Positions 45,835 to 54,332 of a stretch of DNA of 64,000 nt are shown here, one piece after another. How positions within the stretch are numbered: position 1 is the first letter of the stretch; each line of letters opens with the position of its first letter. This stretch comes from Bifidobacterium callimiconis (GTDB lineage Bacteria > Actinomycetota > Actinomycetes > Actinomycetales > Bifidobacteriaceae). The notes under the pieces were generated by a model. That model had not been told where the DNA came from, did no database searches, and saw only the letters and a list, made by a program, of their open reading frames with translations. A program made the translations under genes and the position numbers. The stretch lies in the NCBI RefSeq assembly GCF_003952005.1, contig NZ_QXGJ01000010.1, positions 38,810 to 102,809 on the forward strand, read 5' to 3'.

Positions 45835-46284
45835 TCACTTGCCGCCGAACGCGCCCTTGAACGGGTCGTCGGTGTCGAAGACCGGCTTCTCGGTGAGCGG
45901 GTAGAGCTCGTCGAGCGTGTACGTCTTGTATTCGGTGGGGCTGACGGCCAGAATGATCTGGAAGTCGCGCTCGCAGAACTCGCACAGGAACTCGCGGCAC
46001 ATGCCGCACGGCGAGCAGAACGCGGTGATCGGGCCCTCGGCGCTGCCGACGACCACGATGCGCGTGAACTCGCGGTGGCCTTCGGACACGGCCTTGGCGC
46101 AGGCCGTGCGCTCGGCGCAGATGGTGGGCGCGAAGCCCATGTTCTCGATGTTGCAGCCCGTGTACACCGTGCCGTCCTTGGCCTCGAGCGCCGCGCCGAC
46201 CTGGAAGTGCGAGTAGGGCGTGTACGCCAGCTTGCGTGCCTCGATGGCCTTGGTGATCAGTTCCTCGGTGGTGATCGTGCTCAT
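45835..46284 (-). CDS. cdd: Cytidine deaminase
   Basis: Product of 149 residues with the zinc motifs C56-A-E58 (CAERTA) and P-C93-G-M-C96 (PCGMCRE), plus YSHFQVGAAL and TGCNIEN near the N-terminus. It hydrolyses cytidine and deoxycytidine to uridine forms for pyrimidine salvage. AAGGAGCATGAC precedes ATG 46284. It stands alone, convergent with lysE. Confidence 0.96.
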   Translation of the reverse strand: MSTITTEELITKAIEARKLAYTPYSHFQVGAALEAKDGTVYTGCNIENMGFAPTICAERTACAKAVSEGHREFTRIVVVGSAEGPITAFCSPCGMCREFLCEFCERDFQIILAVSPTEYKTYTLDELYPLTEKPVFDTDDPFKGAFGGK

Positions 46285-46490
46285 GTCATGCTCCTTTTTT
46301 GCGTCGTCGCAGTTGGGATTGGTTGGGATTTCGGTTCCGCGCTCATTGTACGTGCCGAAGATGGTTGTGAAACGCTGTGCATGGGGAAAGTGAACGGGTG
46401 TGCAGGGAGTTGCGGCGCCGGGGTGAACGGATGCGTGGGTGAGGTGCCGGTGGTGTGGTGGGTGTGGCGGCGCGGCGGTGGGGTGTGGAG

Positions 46491-46610
46491 CCCTCCCTCA
46501 GTCGGGCGGTGCCCGACAGCTCCCTCCCTCGGAGGGAGCACAGTGGGAGGGAGGGCTATTTGGGTGGAGGACCCTCCTTCCCTTGGAGGGAGCACGATGG
46601 GAGGGGAGCT
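46491..46610. repeat. Dispersed CCCTCAGTC element between cdd and esterase
   Basis: CCCTCCCTCAGTCGGGCG, then GCCCGACAGCTCCCTCCC and GGAGGGAGCACAGTGGGAGG with partial repeats. The rest of 46285-46625 is G+C-rich without a supported gene. Confidence 0.75.
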
Positions 46611-46625
46611 GGGGAGCGTGATGGG

Positions 46626-48161
46626 TTACTGCGCGGCCGCGTGTGTTAGTAGTTCGTAGGGGAATCGGTATGCCTCCGGATCGTAGGTGGCGTCGCCCTG
46701 AAGACGGATGGCGCCGTAGGGATGATCGTCCACGGTCGGCCGGGACAGACGCCCGGTCGCGATGAACTCGGCCCATAGTCCGTTCATCACCGACGCGAGA
46801 TATTGCGACGGATGATGCCCGAGCACCTGCTCCACCTTGACCGCGTCCAGATTGCCGAAGAAATACGGGATATCCGCGCAGTGCGTGCACGCGTTGTCGG
46901 TGGACGACTGTTGTGCGAAATCGTAGAGCCACGTGCGATCGCCGACTCCGGCGGCCCGCCGTGCGGCCGCGATGCTCGCCAATCCCACGGAGAAGGTCAT
47001 GGTCGTCATGATCTGACCGGGAATGTATTCCTCGCCGTCGAGCTTGTCGATCTCCGCGGTGAAATGACCGATGGCGTCGTCACTCAGCCCGGCCGTTTTG
47101 AAAGCACTCACCGTATCGGCCAACGTCGGACCGTTCGGCATGGAGAACTTCATTTCGTTGCGGGTCGTGCCCATGAGCACCGACACGTCATTGCCCGCGC
47201 CGGCGGTCTGGGATGCGGCGATCGGCCGGGTCAGCACCTCACCGTCCACCACCGGCACGTAGATCATGCCGTTCTTGTCGAGCAGGCCATCGCGCAGCAC
47301 GCCGAGCAGCGTATCGGCGTCGAGCACCGCCGACGGCACGCCTTCGGTGTGGTTGGTCTTGCGTTCGTTGTCGAGGATCGTGTCGTGATCGACCGTGCGG
47401 AAGCCGTCGATGGTCGGCTTGACGCCGAGTCGTTCGGCCAGTTTGCGTCCGCCGATCATCGCGTCCGCAACGGTGGGTGTGCCGAACGATCCGGATTCAC
47501 TGATCACGCTACGGAACAGGCCGCGTGCCTTGGGCGAGGAGGCCAGCACCATCACATTGCCGCCGCCGGCCGACTGTCCGGCGATGGTCACGCGGTCCGG
47601 GTCGCCGCCGAACGCCGCGATGTTGTCGCGCACCCATTCCAGCGCCTTGATCTGGTCGAGCGTGCCGCGGTTGAGCGGGGCGCCATCCATCCAGCCGAAG
47701 CCATCGAATCCCAGACGATACGACACCGTGACCGTGACGATGCCACGCGCGTTGAACGTGCTGCCGTTGTACCACGGCGACGCGGGCGAGCCGGCGAACC
47801 AGCCGCCGCCGTGAATCCACACCAGCACCGGCAGCTTGGCCGATCGGTCGCGCGGCGCCGGCGTGAACACGTTGACGTTCAGCACCGATTCGCCGGGAAT
47901 GGACGGCTCGGGAATCGTGACCAGATCGCCGAACGGGCGACGCTGCGGCGTGGGACCGTAGTCCACGGTCTGCCTGACGCCGTCCCACGGTTCGGGATCG
48001 ACCGGCGCGGTGAAACGATGCTCGCCGAACGGCGCCGCGGCGAACGGAATGCCGAGATATGCGGCCGACGTGGCGTTCTGCCAGCGGCCCTGCACCTTGC
48101 CGTGCGTGGTCTGCACGACGGGCGCGGGGGTCAGTGGTTCGTAGAGGAATGTCTGGGGCAT
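46626..48161 (-). CDS. Carboxylesterase type B family protein
   Basis: Product of 511 residues of the alpha/beta-hydrolase carboxylesterase/cholinesterase family. The oxyanion segment WIHGGGWFAG is near residue 115, the nucleophile S197 lies in IAGQSAGGGN, and the early motif YLGIPFAAAPFGEHRF is typical. No signal peptide, so an intracellular ester hydrolase, possibly of acylated glycosides or phenolic esters. ATG 48161 is fixed by AAAGGAG upstream. It follows a TetR gene by 88 bp on the same strand, suggesting one operon. Confidence 0.88.
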   Translation of the reverse strand: MPQTFLYEPLTPAPVVQTTHGKVQGRWQNATSAAYLGIPFAAAPFGEHRFTAPVDPEPWDGVRQTVDYGPTPQRRPFGDLVTIPEPSIPGESVLNVNVFTPAPRDRSAKLPVLVWIHGGGWFAGSPASPWYNGSTFNARGIVTVTVSYRLGFDGFGWMDGAPLNRGTLDQIKALEWVRDNIAAFGGDPDRVTIAGQSAGGGNVMVLASSPKARGLFRSVISESGSFGTPTVADAMIGGRKLAERLGVKPTIDGFRTVDHDTILDNERKTNHTEGVPSAVLDADTLLGVLRDGLLDKNGMIYVPVVDGEVLTRPIAASQTAGAGNDVSVLMGTTRNEMKFSMPNGPTLADTVSAFKTAGLSDDAIGHFTAEIDKLDGEEYIPGQIMTTMTFSVGLASIAAARRAAGVGDRTWLYDFAQQSSTDNACTHCADIPYFFGNLDAVKVEQVLGHHPSQYLASVMNGLWAEFIATGRLSRPTVDDHPYGAIRLQGDATYDPEAYRFPYELLTHAAAQ

Positions 48162-48249
48162 GATCGTTTTCTCCTTTGCAAACGATGATGTGGTGGCGCC
48201 ATCCCTCAGTCGGCTGAACGCAGTCCGGCCGGGACTGGCTGAGAAAGGC

Positions 48250-48864
48250 TCAGCGGTAGCCCTCCCAGAGAGGAAGCGGGAAGAGAACATCCTCGCAGCG
48301 GGCCCACATCTTCTGGAAATCCTGACCAGGGGTGCGCAGCCAGCGCAGCTGGGCGCCGTCCATCATGCTGAAGCCGGCGAGCAGCACGTCGGCCGGATCC
48401 ACGCCGTCGGGAACCGCCCAGTCGATCTTCATCGACTGTTCCACGCCGTTGCGCTCGCGCTGGGCGAAGTAGTCGTGGGCCGGATGGTTCGGATCCAGGG
48501 CCTCCGCGCTCAGCGTGGAGAACATGTGCACCAGCTGGGGACGCTTAACGTTGATGGCCACGTTCTCGCGGAACATGGCGGCGATCGACGGCTTTTCGGC
48601 GTGCTCGAGCGAGGCGAGCAGCTCGTTGGTCTCCTTGTCGTACATCTCGGTGAGCACCAGTTCGAGCAGACCCTCCTTGCTGCCCACGTAATGCAGCACG
48701 CCGGCCTTGGTGAGCCCCACCTTGGTGGCGATCTTCTGGATAGAGGTGCCGTAGTAGCCGAGGGTGCCGAAGTACTCCACGGTGGCGGCGAGGATTTTTT
48801 CGCGGCGGTCGGGCTCGCGGTTGGTGCGATGATGTGTGCTGCTGGCCGTCGTGGCTGAAGTCAT
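48250..48864 (-). CDS. TetR/AcrR family transcriptional regulator
   Basis: Product of 204 residues with a TetR helix-turn-helix (GYYGTSIQKIATKVGLTK, then AGVLHYVGSKEG) and the ending LFPLPLWEGYR. It is divergent from the GH3 gene at 49407. Sites sharing CGGTTGGT lie near both promoters (48998 and 49267), so it probably controls the esterase operon and the GH3 gene together. Confidence 0.9.
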   Translation of the reverse strand: MTSATTASSTHHRTNREPDRREKILAATVEYFGTLGYYGTSIQKIATKVGLTKAGVLHYVGSKEGLLELVLTEMYDKETNELLASLEHAEKPSIAAMFRENVAINVKRPQLVHMFSTLSAEALDPNHPAHDYFAQRERNGVEQSMKIDWAVPDGVDPADVLLAGFSMMDGAQLRWLRTPGQDFQKMWARCEDVLFPLPLWEGYR

Positions 48865-48997
48865 GGCCTTCTTCCTTTCCTCTGCCGGCCGATCGATCTG
48901 GTCCTTGCCGGTGCCTGCCGGCCTTGCTTTCGGGGTTCTGCCGGAAGCCTCTGTTAGCCGGTCTTCTCTGCGTCACTGCCTAACCATCATAATCAAT

Positions 48998-49013
48998 ACC
49001 GTTCGGTTGGTAA
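48998..49013. promoter_or_regulatory. Operator-like site upstream of tetR-esterase
   Basis: TACCGTTCGGTTGGTA is a pseudo-palindrome whose right half CGGTTGGT matches the perfect operator at 49267. It lies 134 bp upstream of the tetR start. Confidence 0.5.
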
Positions 49014-49266
49014 GCGGATGGCGGGATTTTCGTCGTAGTTGCTATGAGATGCCGAGTTTTGTGGTTTTTTCTTCCGTGACGAGGTCATTCCGCATGGAAA
49101 ACAGTGAGCTGGCAATGGAGATTTCCGCCTGCGTGACGAAGAAAACCACAAAACTCAAGTTCGGCGTCGCGGGAATGGCGGAAGAGCGAGGGGTGGCGTC
49201 GAACATCGTCGAAAAGTCGAACTGAAGTTAGCGTGTCGTAAGTTTCGGCATGATATATTATTGCTT

Positions 49267-49280
49267 ACCAACCGGTTGGT
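49267..49280. promoter_or_regulatory. Perfect 14-bp palindromic operator of the GH3 gene
   Basis: ACCAACCGGTTGGT is fully self-complementary and follows a TATATTAT box at 49254. A third half-site, TTTACCAACCAA, is at 49325. No gene is supported from 48980 to 49406. Confidence 0.65.
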
Positions 49281-49406
49281 TCAGGATTTCGTCGTCGAGA
49301 TCGGAATCAGCCAGGGGTCCACGTTTACCAACCAATACGCAACCAACGCACACGCACGACGACGGCATGGCGGCCGGCGTCAACGACCACAAGGAAACGA
49401 GGCACA

Positions 49407-51653
49407 ATGAGCGAGAGCACCTACCCCAGCGTCAACGACCTGACTCTCGAGGAGAAGGCCAGCCTGACTTCCGGCGGCGACGCCTGGCATCTGCAGGGCG
49501 TTGAACACAAGGGCATCCCCGGTTACATGATCACCGACGGCCCCCACGGACTGCGCAAGGCCAACGCCTCCAGCACCGGCGAGACCGACCTCAACGACTC
49601 CGTGCCCGCCACCTGCTTCCCGCCGGCCGCCGGCCTGTCGAGCGCATGGAACCCGGATCTGGCCTTCCAGGTGGGCGAGGCCATGGGCGAGGAGTGCATT
49701 CAGGAGAAGGTGGCCGTCATCCTCGGCCCCGGCGTGAACATCAAGCGCAACCCGCTGGGCGGCCGCTGCTTCGAGTACTGGTCCGAGGATCCGTTCCTCG
49801 CCGGCCACGAGGCCGCCGGCCTGGTCAAGGGCGTGCAGTCCAAGGGCGTGGGCACCTCCCTCAAGCACTTCGCCGTGAACAACCAGGAGACCGACCGTCT
49901 GCGCGTCTCCGCCAACGTCTCCCAGCGCGCGCTGCGTGAGATCTACTTCCCGGCCTTCGAGCACATCGTCAAGGACGCCCAGCCGTGGACCATCATGTGC
50001 TCCTACAACAAGATCAACGGCGTGCACTCCGCCCAGAACCACTGGCTGCTCACCGACGTGCTGCGCGACGAGTGGGGCTTCAAGGGCATTGTGATGTCCG
50101 ACTGGGGCGCCGACCACGACCGCGTGGCCTCCCTGAACGCCGGCCTGAACCTGGAGATGCCGCCGAGCTACACCGACGACCAGATCGTGTACGCCGCACG
50201 CGACGGCCGCATCCAGCCCGAACAGCTCGACCGCATGGCCCAGGGCATGATCGACCTGGTGAACAAGTCCCGCGCCGCTATGAGCATCGACGGCTACCGC
50301 TTCGACGTGGACGCCCACGACGAGGTGGCCCGTCAGGCCGCAGTGGAATCCATCGTGCTGCTGAAGAACGACGACGCCGTGCTGCCCGTGGCCGCCGACG
50401 CCAAGGTCGCCGTGATCGGCGAGTTCGCGCGCTCCCTGCGCTACCAGGGCGGTGGCTCCTCGCACATCACCCCCACCAAGATGACCGGCTTCCTCGACAC
50501 CCTCAAGGACCGTGGCATCGACGCCGCCTTCGCCCCCGGCTTCACCTTCGCCGATGAGCCGCAGGATCCGGCCCTGACCGCCGAGGCCGTGGAGACCGCC
50601 AAGGGTGCCGACGTGGTGCTGCTGTTCCTCGGCCTGCCCGAGGAAGCCGAATCCGAGGGCTTCGACCGCGAGACCCTCGACATCCCCGCCAAGCAGGTGG
50701 AGCTGCTCAAGGAGGTGTCCGCCGCGAACAAGAACGTCGTGGTGGTGCTGTCCAATGGATCCGTCGTCTCCGTGGCCCCGTGGCGCGACCACGCCAAGGG
50801 CATCCTCGAGACCTGGCTGCTCGGCCAGTGCGGCGGCCCGGCCATGGCCGACGTGATCTTCGGCGTGCAGAGCCCGTCCGGCAAGCTGGCCCAGACCATT
50901 CCGATGAACATCCTCGACGATCCATCCATGCTCAACTGGCCCGGCGAGGAGGGGCACGTGGACTACGGCGAGGGCGTGTTCGTCGGCTACCGCTACTACG
51001 ACACCTACGGCAAGGAGGTCGCCTACCCGTTCGGCTACGGCCTGAGCTACGCGAGCTTCGAGATCTCCGACGTGACCGTGGCCAAGACCGGCGCCAACAC
51101 CGCGTCCGTGACCGCCACCGTGACCAATACGTCCGACGTGGACGGCGCTGAAGTCGTGCAGGTGTACGTCGCTCCCGGCAAGGCCGACGTGGCTCGTCCG
51201 AAGCACGAGCTCAAGGGCTTCGTCAAGGTGTTCCTGGCCGCCGGCGAATCCAAGACCGTGACCGTCGACCTCGACGAGCGTGCGTTCGCCTACTGGTCCG
51301 AGAAGTTCAATGACTGGCACGTGGAATCCGGCGAGTACACGGTCGAGGTGGGCGTGAGCTCCCGCGACATCGTCGCCACCGGCGCGATCGCTCTCGACGG
51401 CGACGGCAAGACCGCGGCCCTGACCGAATGGTCCACCTTCGGCGAGTGGAAGACCGACCCGATCGGCTCCAAGATCGTGGCCGATCTGGTCGCCAAGGCC
51501 GACGCCGGTGAGCTTCCCAAGCTGCCGCAGAACGACATGATGGACATGTTCCTCAACTCCATGCCGATCAACAGCCTGACCACGCTGCTCGGTGAGCCCG
51601 GCAAGCAGACCACCGCCTTCCTGCTCGACGAGTACGCCAAGGCCACCGCCTGA
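49407..51653 (+). CDS. GH3 family beta-glucosidase
   Basis: Product of 748 residues with the three-domain GH3 architecture: the (beta/alpha)8 domain containing KHFAVNNQE and nucleophile D232 in VMSDWGAD, the alpha/beta sandwich with GGGSSHI and the acid/base region GLPEEAESEGFDR, and a C-terminal fibronectin-III-like domain. No signal peptide. It probably hydrolyses imported beta-glucosides to glucose. ATG 49407 follows GGAAACGAGG. Divergent from its probable TetR regulator; no transporter is directly attached. Confidence 0.92.
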   Translation: MSESTYPSVNDLTLEEKASLTSGGDAWHLQGVEHKGIPGYMITDGPHGLRKANASSTGETDLNDSVPATCFPPAAGLSSAWNPDLAFQVGEAMGEECIQEKVAVILGPGVNIKRNPLGGRCFEYWSEDPFLAGHEAAGLVKGVQSKGVGTSLKHFAVNNQETDRLRVSANVSQRALREIYFPAFEHIVKDAQPWTIMCSYNKINGVHSAQNHWLLTDVLRDEWGFKGIVMSDWGADHDRVASLNAGLNLEMPPSYTDDQIVYAARDGRIQPEQLDRMAQGMIDLVNKSRAAMSIDGYRFDVDAHDEVARQAAVESIVLLKNDDAVLPVAADAKVAVIGEFARSLRYQGGGSSHITPTKMTGFLDTLKDRGIDAAFAPGFTFADEPQDPALTAEAVETAKGADVVLLFLGLPEEAESEGFDRETLDIPAKQVELLKEVSAANKNVVVVLSNGSVVSVAPWRDHAKGILETWLLGQCGGPAMADVIFGVQSPSGKLAQTIPMNILDDPSMLNWPGEEGHVDYGEGVFVGYRYYDTYGKEVAYPFGYGLSYASFEISDVTVAKTGANTASVTATVTNTSDVDGAEVVQVYVAPGKADVARPKHELKGFVKVFLAAGESKTVTVDLDERAFAYWSEKFNDWHVESGEYTVEVGVSSRDIVATGAIALDGDGKTAALTEWSTFGEWKTDPIGSKIVADLVAKADAGELPKLPQNDMMDMFLNSMPINSLTTLLGEPGKQTTAFLLDEYAKATA

Positions 51654-51665
51654 CCCGCGCGTCTA

Positions 51666-51867
51666 CCTTCCCCTTGAGGGGAAGGTGGCCGACGCAGTCG
51701 GTCGGATGAGGTGACCGACATATTCGACATATTGCAGTGCTCCCTCCTTGGGAGGGAGCTGTCGCGCGAATGCGCGACTGAGGAAGGGATTCCGCACCCT
51801 ATCCGGATCGCGACCCCTCCCTCAGTCCGACCGTTGGTCGGCCAGCTCCCTCCTCTGGAGGGGGCGC
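51666..51867. repeat. Compound dispersed repeat after GH3
   Basis: A TTCCCC-variant module (CCTTCCCCTTGAGGGGAAGG...GATGAGGTG) and two CTCCCTC-variant modules (GAGGGAGCTGTCGCGCG...GCGCGACTGAGG and CCCTCCCTCAGTCCGACC...GGTCGGCCAGCTCCC). Both variants side by side show they belong to one superfamily. Confidence 0.82.
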
Positions 51868-51946
51868 TTTGCGTTTGGGGCGGTCGGGGGCTGTGCGACA
51901 ATCGGACGTGAAATACGAACGTTGCCGAAAGACAAGAGGGGGAATC

Positions 51947-52585
51947 GTGGCTGAGTCGACCGGCGGAAAGAAGAGGGTGCGCAAGAACCCGGAGGAGCGC
52001 CGTAGGGAGATCGCAGAGGCCGCCGCGAAACTGATCGGCGAACGTGGCTCCAACGCTGTGTCCATCCGTGATGTTGCGGATGAAGTGGGCATGAGCCATT
52101 CCGGCTTGCTGCACTACATAGGCGACAAGAACGGTCTGATCCGTATGGTGATCGACGATGTATATGCTGGCGGCGGTACGGTCGACGATTTTCTGCGATC
52201 GGGGCTTCCAGGTTCCGACCCTGAAGGACCGCTGTTTCCCGCCTATCTGAGATTCCTGGTTCGGCATAATGCGCAACGGCGGTCGATGGTGCGACTGTTC
52301 TCGGTGTTGTCGGTTGAGTCGCTGTCAGTCTCGCATCCGCTGCATGAGGATTTTGAACGTCGTTTTGATGATATCTGGCAGGATTACCTGCCGTTTCCGT
52401 GGCGTATCCCGCCTCAGGTCGGCGACTGGGAGACGGTGATGCGTCCGCGTGTGCGGCTGTGCATGGAGACCATGGATGGGATCCAGCTGCGTTGGCTACG
52501 TGATTCCCCGATCGATCTGTACGATGAGTGGCTGCAGTTCGAGTCGATCATGTTTCCCTCCCCTTTGTGGGACGGGTATAAGTAG
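51947..52585 (+). CDS. TetR/AcrR family transcriptional regulator
   Basis: Product of 212 residues. Helix-turn-helix SNAVSIRDVADEVGMSHSG plus LLHYIGDKNG, ending MFPSPLWDGYK. Closest relative in the window is the TetR at 40826. GTG 51947 is preceded by AGGGGG; the frame extends upstream without a better start. It precedes an MFS transporter whose leader contains the palindrome at 52623, so local repression is likely. Confidence 0.9.
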   Translation: MAESTGGKKRVRKNPEERRREIAEAAAKLIGERGSNAVSIRDVADEVGMSHSGLLHYIGDKNGLIRMVIDDVYAGGGTVDDFLRSGLPGSDPEGPLFPAYLRFLVRHNAQRRSMVRLFSVLSVESLSVSHPLHEDFERRFDDIWQDYLPFPWRIPPQVGDWETVMRPRVRLCMETMDGIQLRWLRDSPIDLYDEWLQFESIMFPSPLWDGYK

Positions 52586-52622
52586 AGGTTCAAAACTCTA
52601 TATCTGGATCCAGAAATTTTAT

Positions 52623-52648
52623 ATTTATCGACCGGTATGTCGATAAAT
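52623..52648. promoter_or_regulatory. Palindromic operator between tetR and MFS
   Basis: ATTTATCGAC and GTCGATAAAT are perfect 10-nt arms around CGGTAT. Arms of type TTATCKAC recur at 41834, 52691 and 54268, at the promoters of the neighbouring modules. Confidence 0.7.
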
Positions 52649-52713
52649 TATATCGCTAAAGAATCAGCGTTTTTCTCGGCATAATCTCTTTCGACACGCC
52701 GTTATCTACCAAG

Positions 52714-52742
52714 TTGACGATAGTGTGCTGCCTGCTTATAGT
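52714..52742 (+). promoter_or_regulatory. Promoter of the MFS gene
   Basis: TTGACG, 17 bp, TATAGT. A half-operator TTATCTACC immediately precedes the -35 box (52692-52700) and a palindrome-like CTTACCGG...GGTCGATAAG follows at 52747-52771, so the promoter is bracketed by repressor sites. Confidence 0.65.
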
Positions 52743-52849
52743 TTTCCTTACCGGACAAGTGGTCGATAAGGTGTCAGTGCTGAGGATCTTACCTGCTGAT
52801 CGCCCATCTGTCTACTTCGTAATCGATGAGGATAAAAAGGAGTATCATC

Positions 52850-54193
52850 ATGGATTCGTCATACACTCCATCCGTGAATCTGTCCAAGGAGAAGCGTCTG
52901 GCCGCCCATAACGCCGCTGTCTCTGCCGCCTCGGAAAATCCTGTGCTCAGCCCGGAAACCGGTCGTCCTGTATCCAAGCTGACCTATGCGAGATTCGGTG
53001 CTGGATTCCTGCTGTTCGGCGTGCTGTGGATGAGCGGTCTGTGCGTCGTCAGTGCAGTGATCTTGCCGCAGCATCTCAAGGAGATCAACGCCGGATCGCC
53101 TGAAGCGCTGATGGGTGTCATCAATGCGTGTACGGCTGTTGCATCATTGCTCGCCAATGTGATCTTCGGCAATTTCTCCGATCGGTCGCGTTCCCGTCTG
53201 GGCCGCCGCACTCCGTGGATCATCGCCGGTGGATTCCTTGGGGGTGTGACGCTGTTCTTGACCGGAATCATGACCAATCCGGTTTTGCTTACGATCTGCT
53301 ACTGCCTCTCCATGGTCGGTCTGAACATGATGATCGCTCCTTTGGTTGCCGTGATCTCGGACCGCGTGCCGCAGGGTACCCGTGGAACCATGTCCGCGTT
53401 TTATGGTGGTGGTTCGGCCATCGGCGCGCCTATTGGCACCATGCTCGGTTCGCTGTTCATCACCAACATGTTCCCCGGCCTGATCGTGGCCGGTGTGCTT
53501 ATGGCGCTGTCGGGCGCCGTTTCGGTGGCGATCATGCCCAGCGAGGAGTCCGCGGACTACCTGCCTCAGAGCGAGGGTGGTCTCAAGGACGTGCTGGTAA
53601 GTTTCCGGCCTCCGAAATTCGGTGACAATCATGACTTCTACAAGGCATTCGGCGGCCGCCTGTGCATGCTGCTGAGTTATCAGATGATCAGCGCCTATCA
53701 GCTGTACATCGTGCAGGATTATGTGGGAATGGGGGTGCAGGAGTCCGCGGTGGTCGTCTCCGTGATGTCGACCATCACGCTGATCGTCGGTCTGATCGGT
53801 TCCCTCGGTGGAGGCCCGATCTCTGATCTCATCGGTCGTCGTAAGGTGCCGGTCGTCGTGGCGTCGCTCTGCTTTGCCACTGGTGTCGCTATGCCGTTGG
53901 TCATGCCGAGCGCGATGGGCATGTATCTGTTCGCCGGCATCGCTGGTTTGGGGTATGCCGTGTATGGTTCCGTGGATCAGGCGCTGAATGTCGATGTGTT
54001 GTCCAGCAAGGAGGAGGCCGGCAAGGATCTGGGTATTCTGAATCTGGCCACCACTCTTGGTCAGATGGCCGGCCCCATCATTACGTCGTCCGTCGTGGTG
54101 GCCACCGGTACATACATGCCCGCGTTCTTCATCTCCATCGCCTTCGCCGTGCTCGGATGCGTGTTCATCATGGCGATCAAGGCCGTGAAGTGA
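52850..54193 (+). CDS. MFS transporter, GPH/sugar-symporter-like
   Basis: Product of 447 residues with about 12 membrane segments, the loop SDRSRSRLGRRTPWI and DVLSSKEEAGKDLGILNLA. Its start (SKEKRLAAHNAAVSAA) parallels that of the 42005 transporter. Codon choice is less G+C-biased than in that paralogue, for example many NNT codons, suggesting a different history. ATG 52850 follows AAAAAGGAG. The next gene, GH3 at 54333, has its own promoter, so the two may act as a module without sharing one transcript. Confidence 0.9.
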   Translation: MDSSYTPSVNLSKEKRLAAHNAAVSAASENPVLSPETGRPVSKLTYARFGAGFLLFGVLWMSGLCVVSAVILPQHLKEINAGSPEALMGVINACTAVASLLANVIFGNFSDRSRSRLGRRTPWIIAGGFLGGVTLFLTGIMTNPVLLTICYCLSMVGLNMMIAPLVAVISDRVPQGTRGTMSAFYGGGSAIGAPIGTMLGSLFITNMFPGLIVAGVLMALSGAVSVAIMPSEESADYLPQSEGGLKDVLVSFRPPKFGDNHDFYKAFGGRLCMLLSYQMISAYQLYIVQDYVGMGVQESAVVVSVMSTITLIVGLIGSLGGGPISDLIGRRKVPVVVASLCFATGVAMPLVMPSAMGMYLFAGIAGLGYAVYGSVDQALNVDVLSSKEEAGKDLGILNLATTLGQMAGPIITSSVVVATGTYMPAFFISIAFAVLGCVFIMAIKAVK

Positions 54194-54238
54194 TGTGCTG
54201 AAGAAGTCGGGGCATGCATGAGATGTTTGTCTCTCGAC

Positions 54239-54293
54239 TTGTGGAACGTTGTAAAAGACTGTAGTATTTATCTACCGAATGGTTAGTAGATAA
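54239..54293 (+). promoter_or_regulatory. Promoter and operator of the second GH3 gene
   Basis: TTGTGG (54239-54244), 17 bp, TAGTAT (54262-54267). Perfect arms TTATCTAC (54268) and GTAGATAA (ending 54293) start right after the -10 box, ideal for blocking transcription. Confidence 0.72.
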
Positions 54294-54332
54294 TTATGTG
54301 TGATTTTTAGACTTCGATGAGGAAGGAAACCC

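Noticed and set aside
48196..48242. Partial CCCTCAGTCGGCTG...GACTGGCTGAG hairpin between tetR and esterase
   Set aside because: It resembles the dispersed element, but only one short arm is conserved, too little for a confident repeat call.
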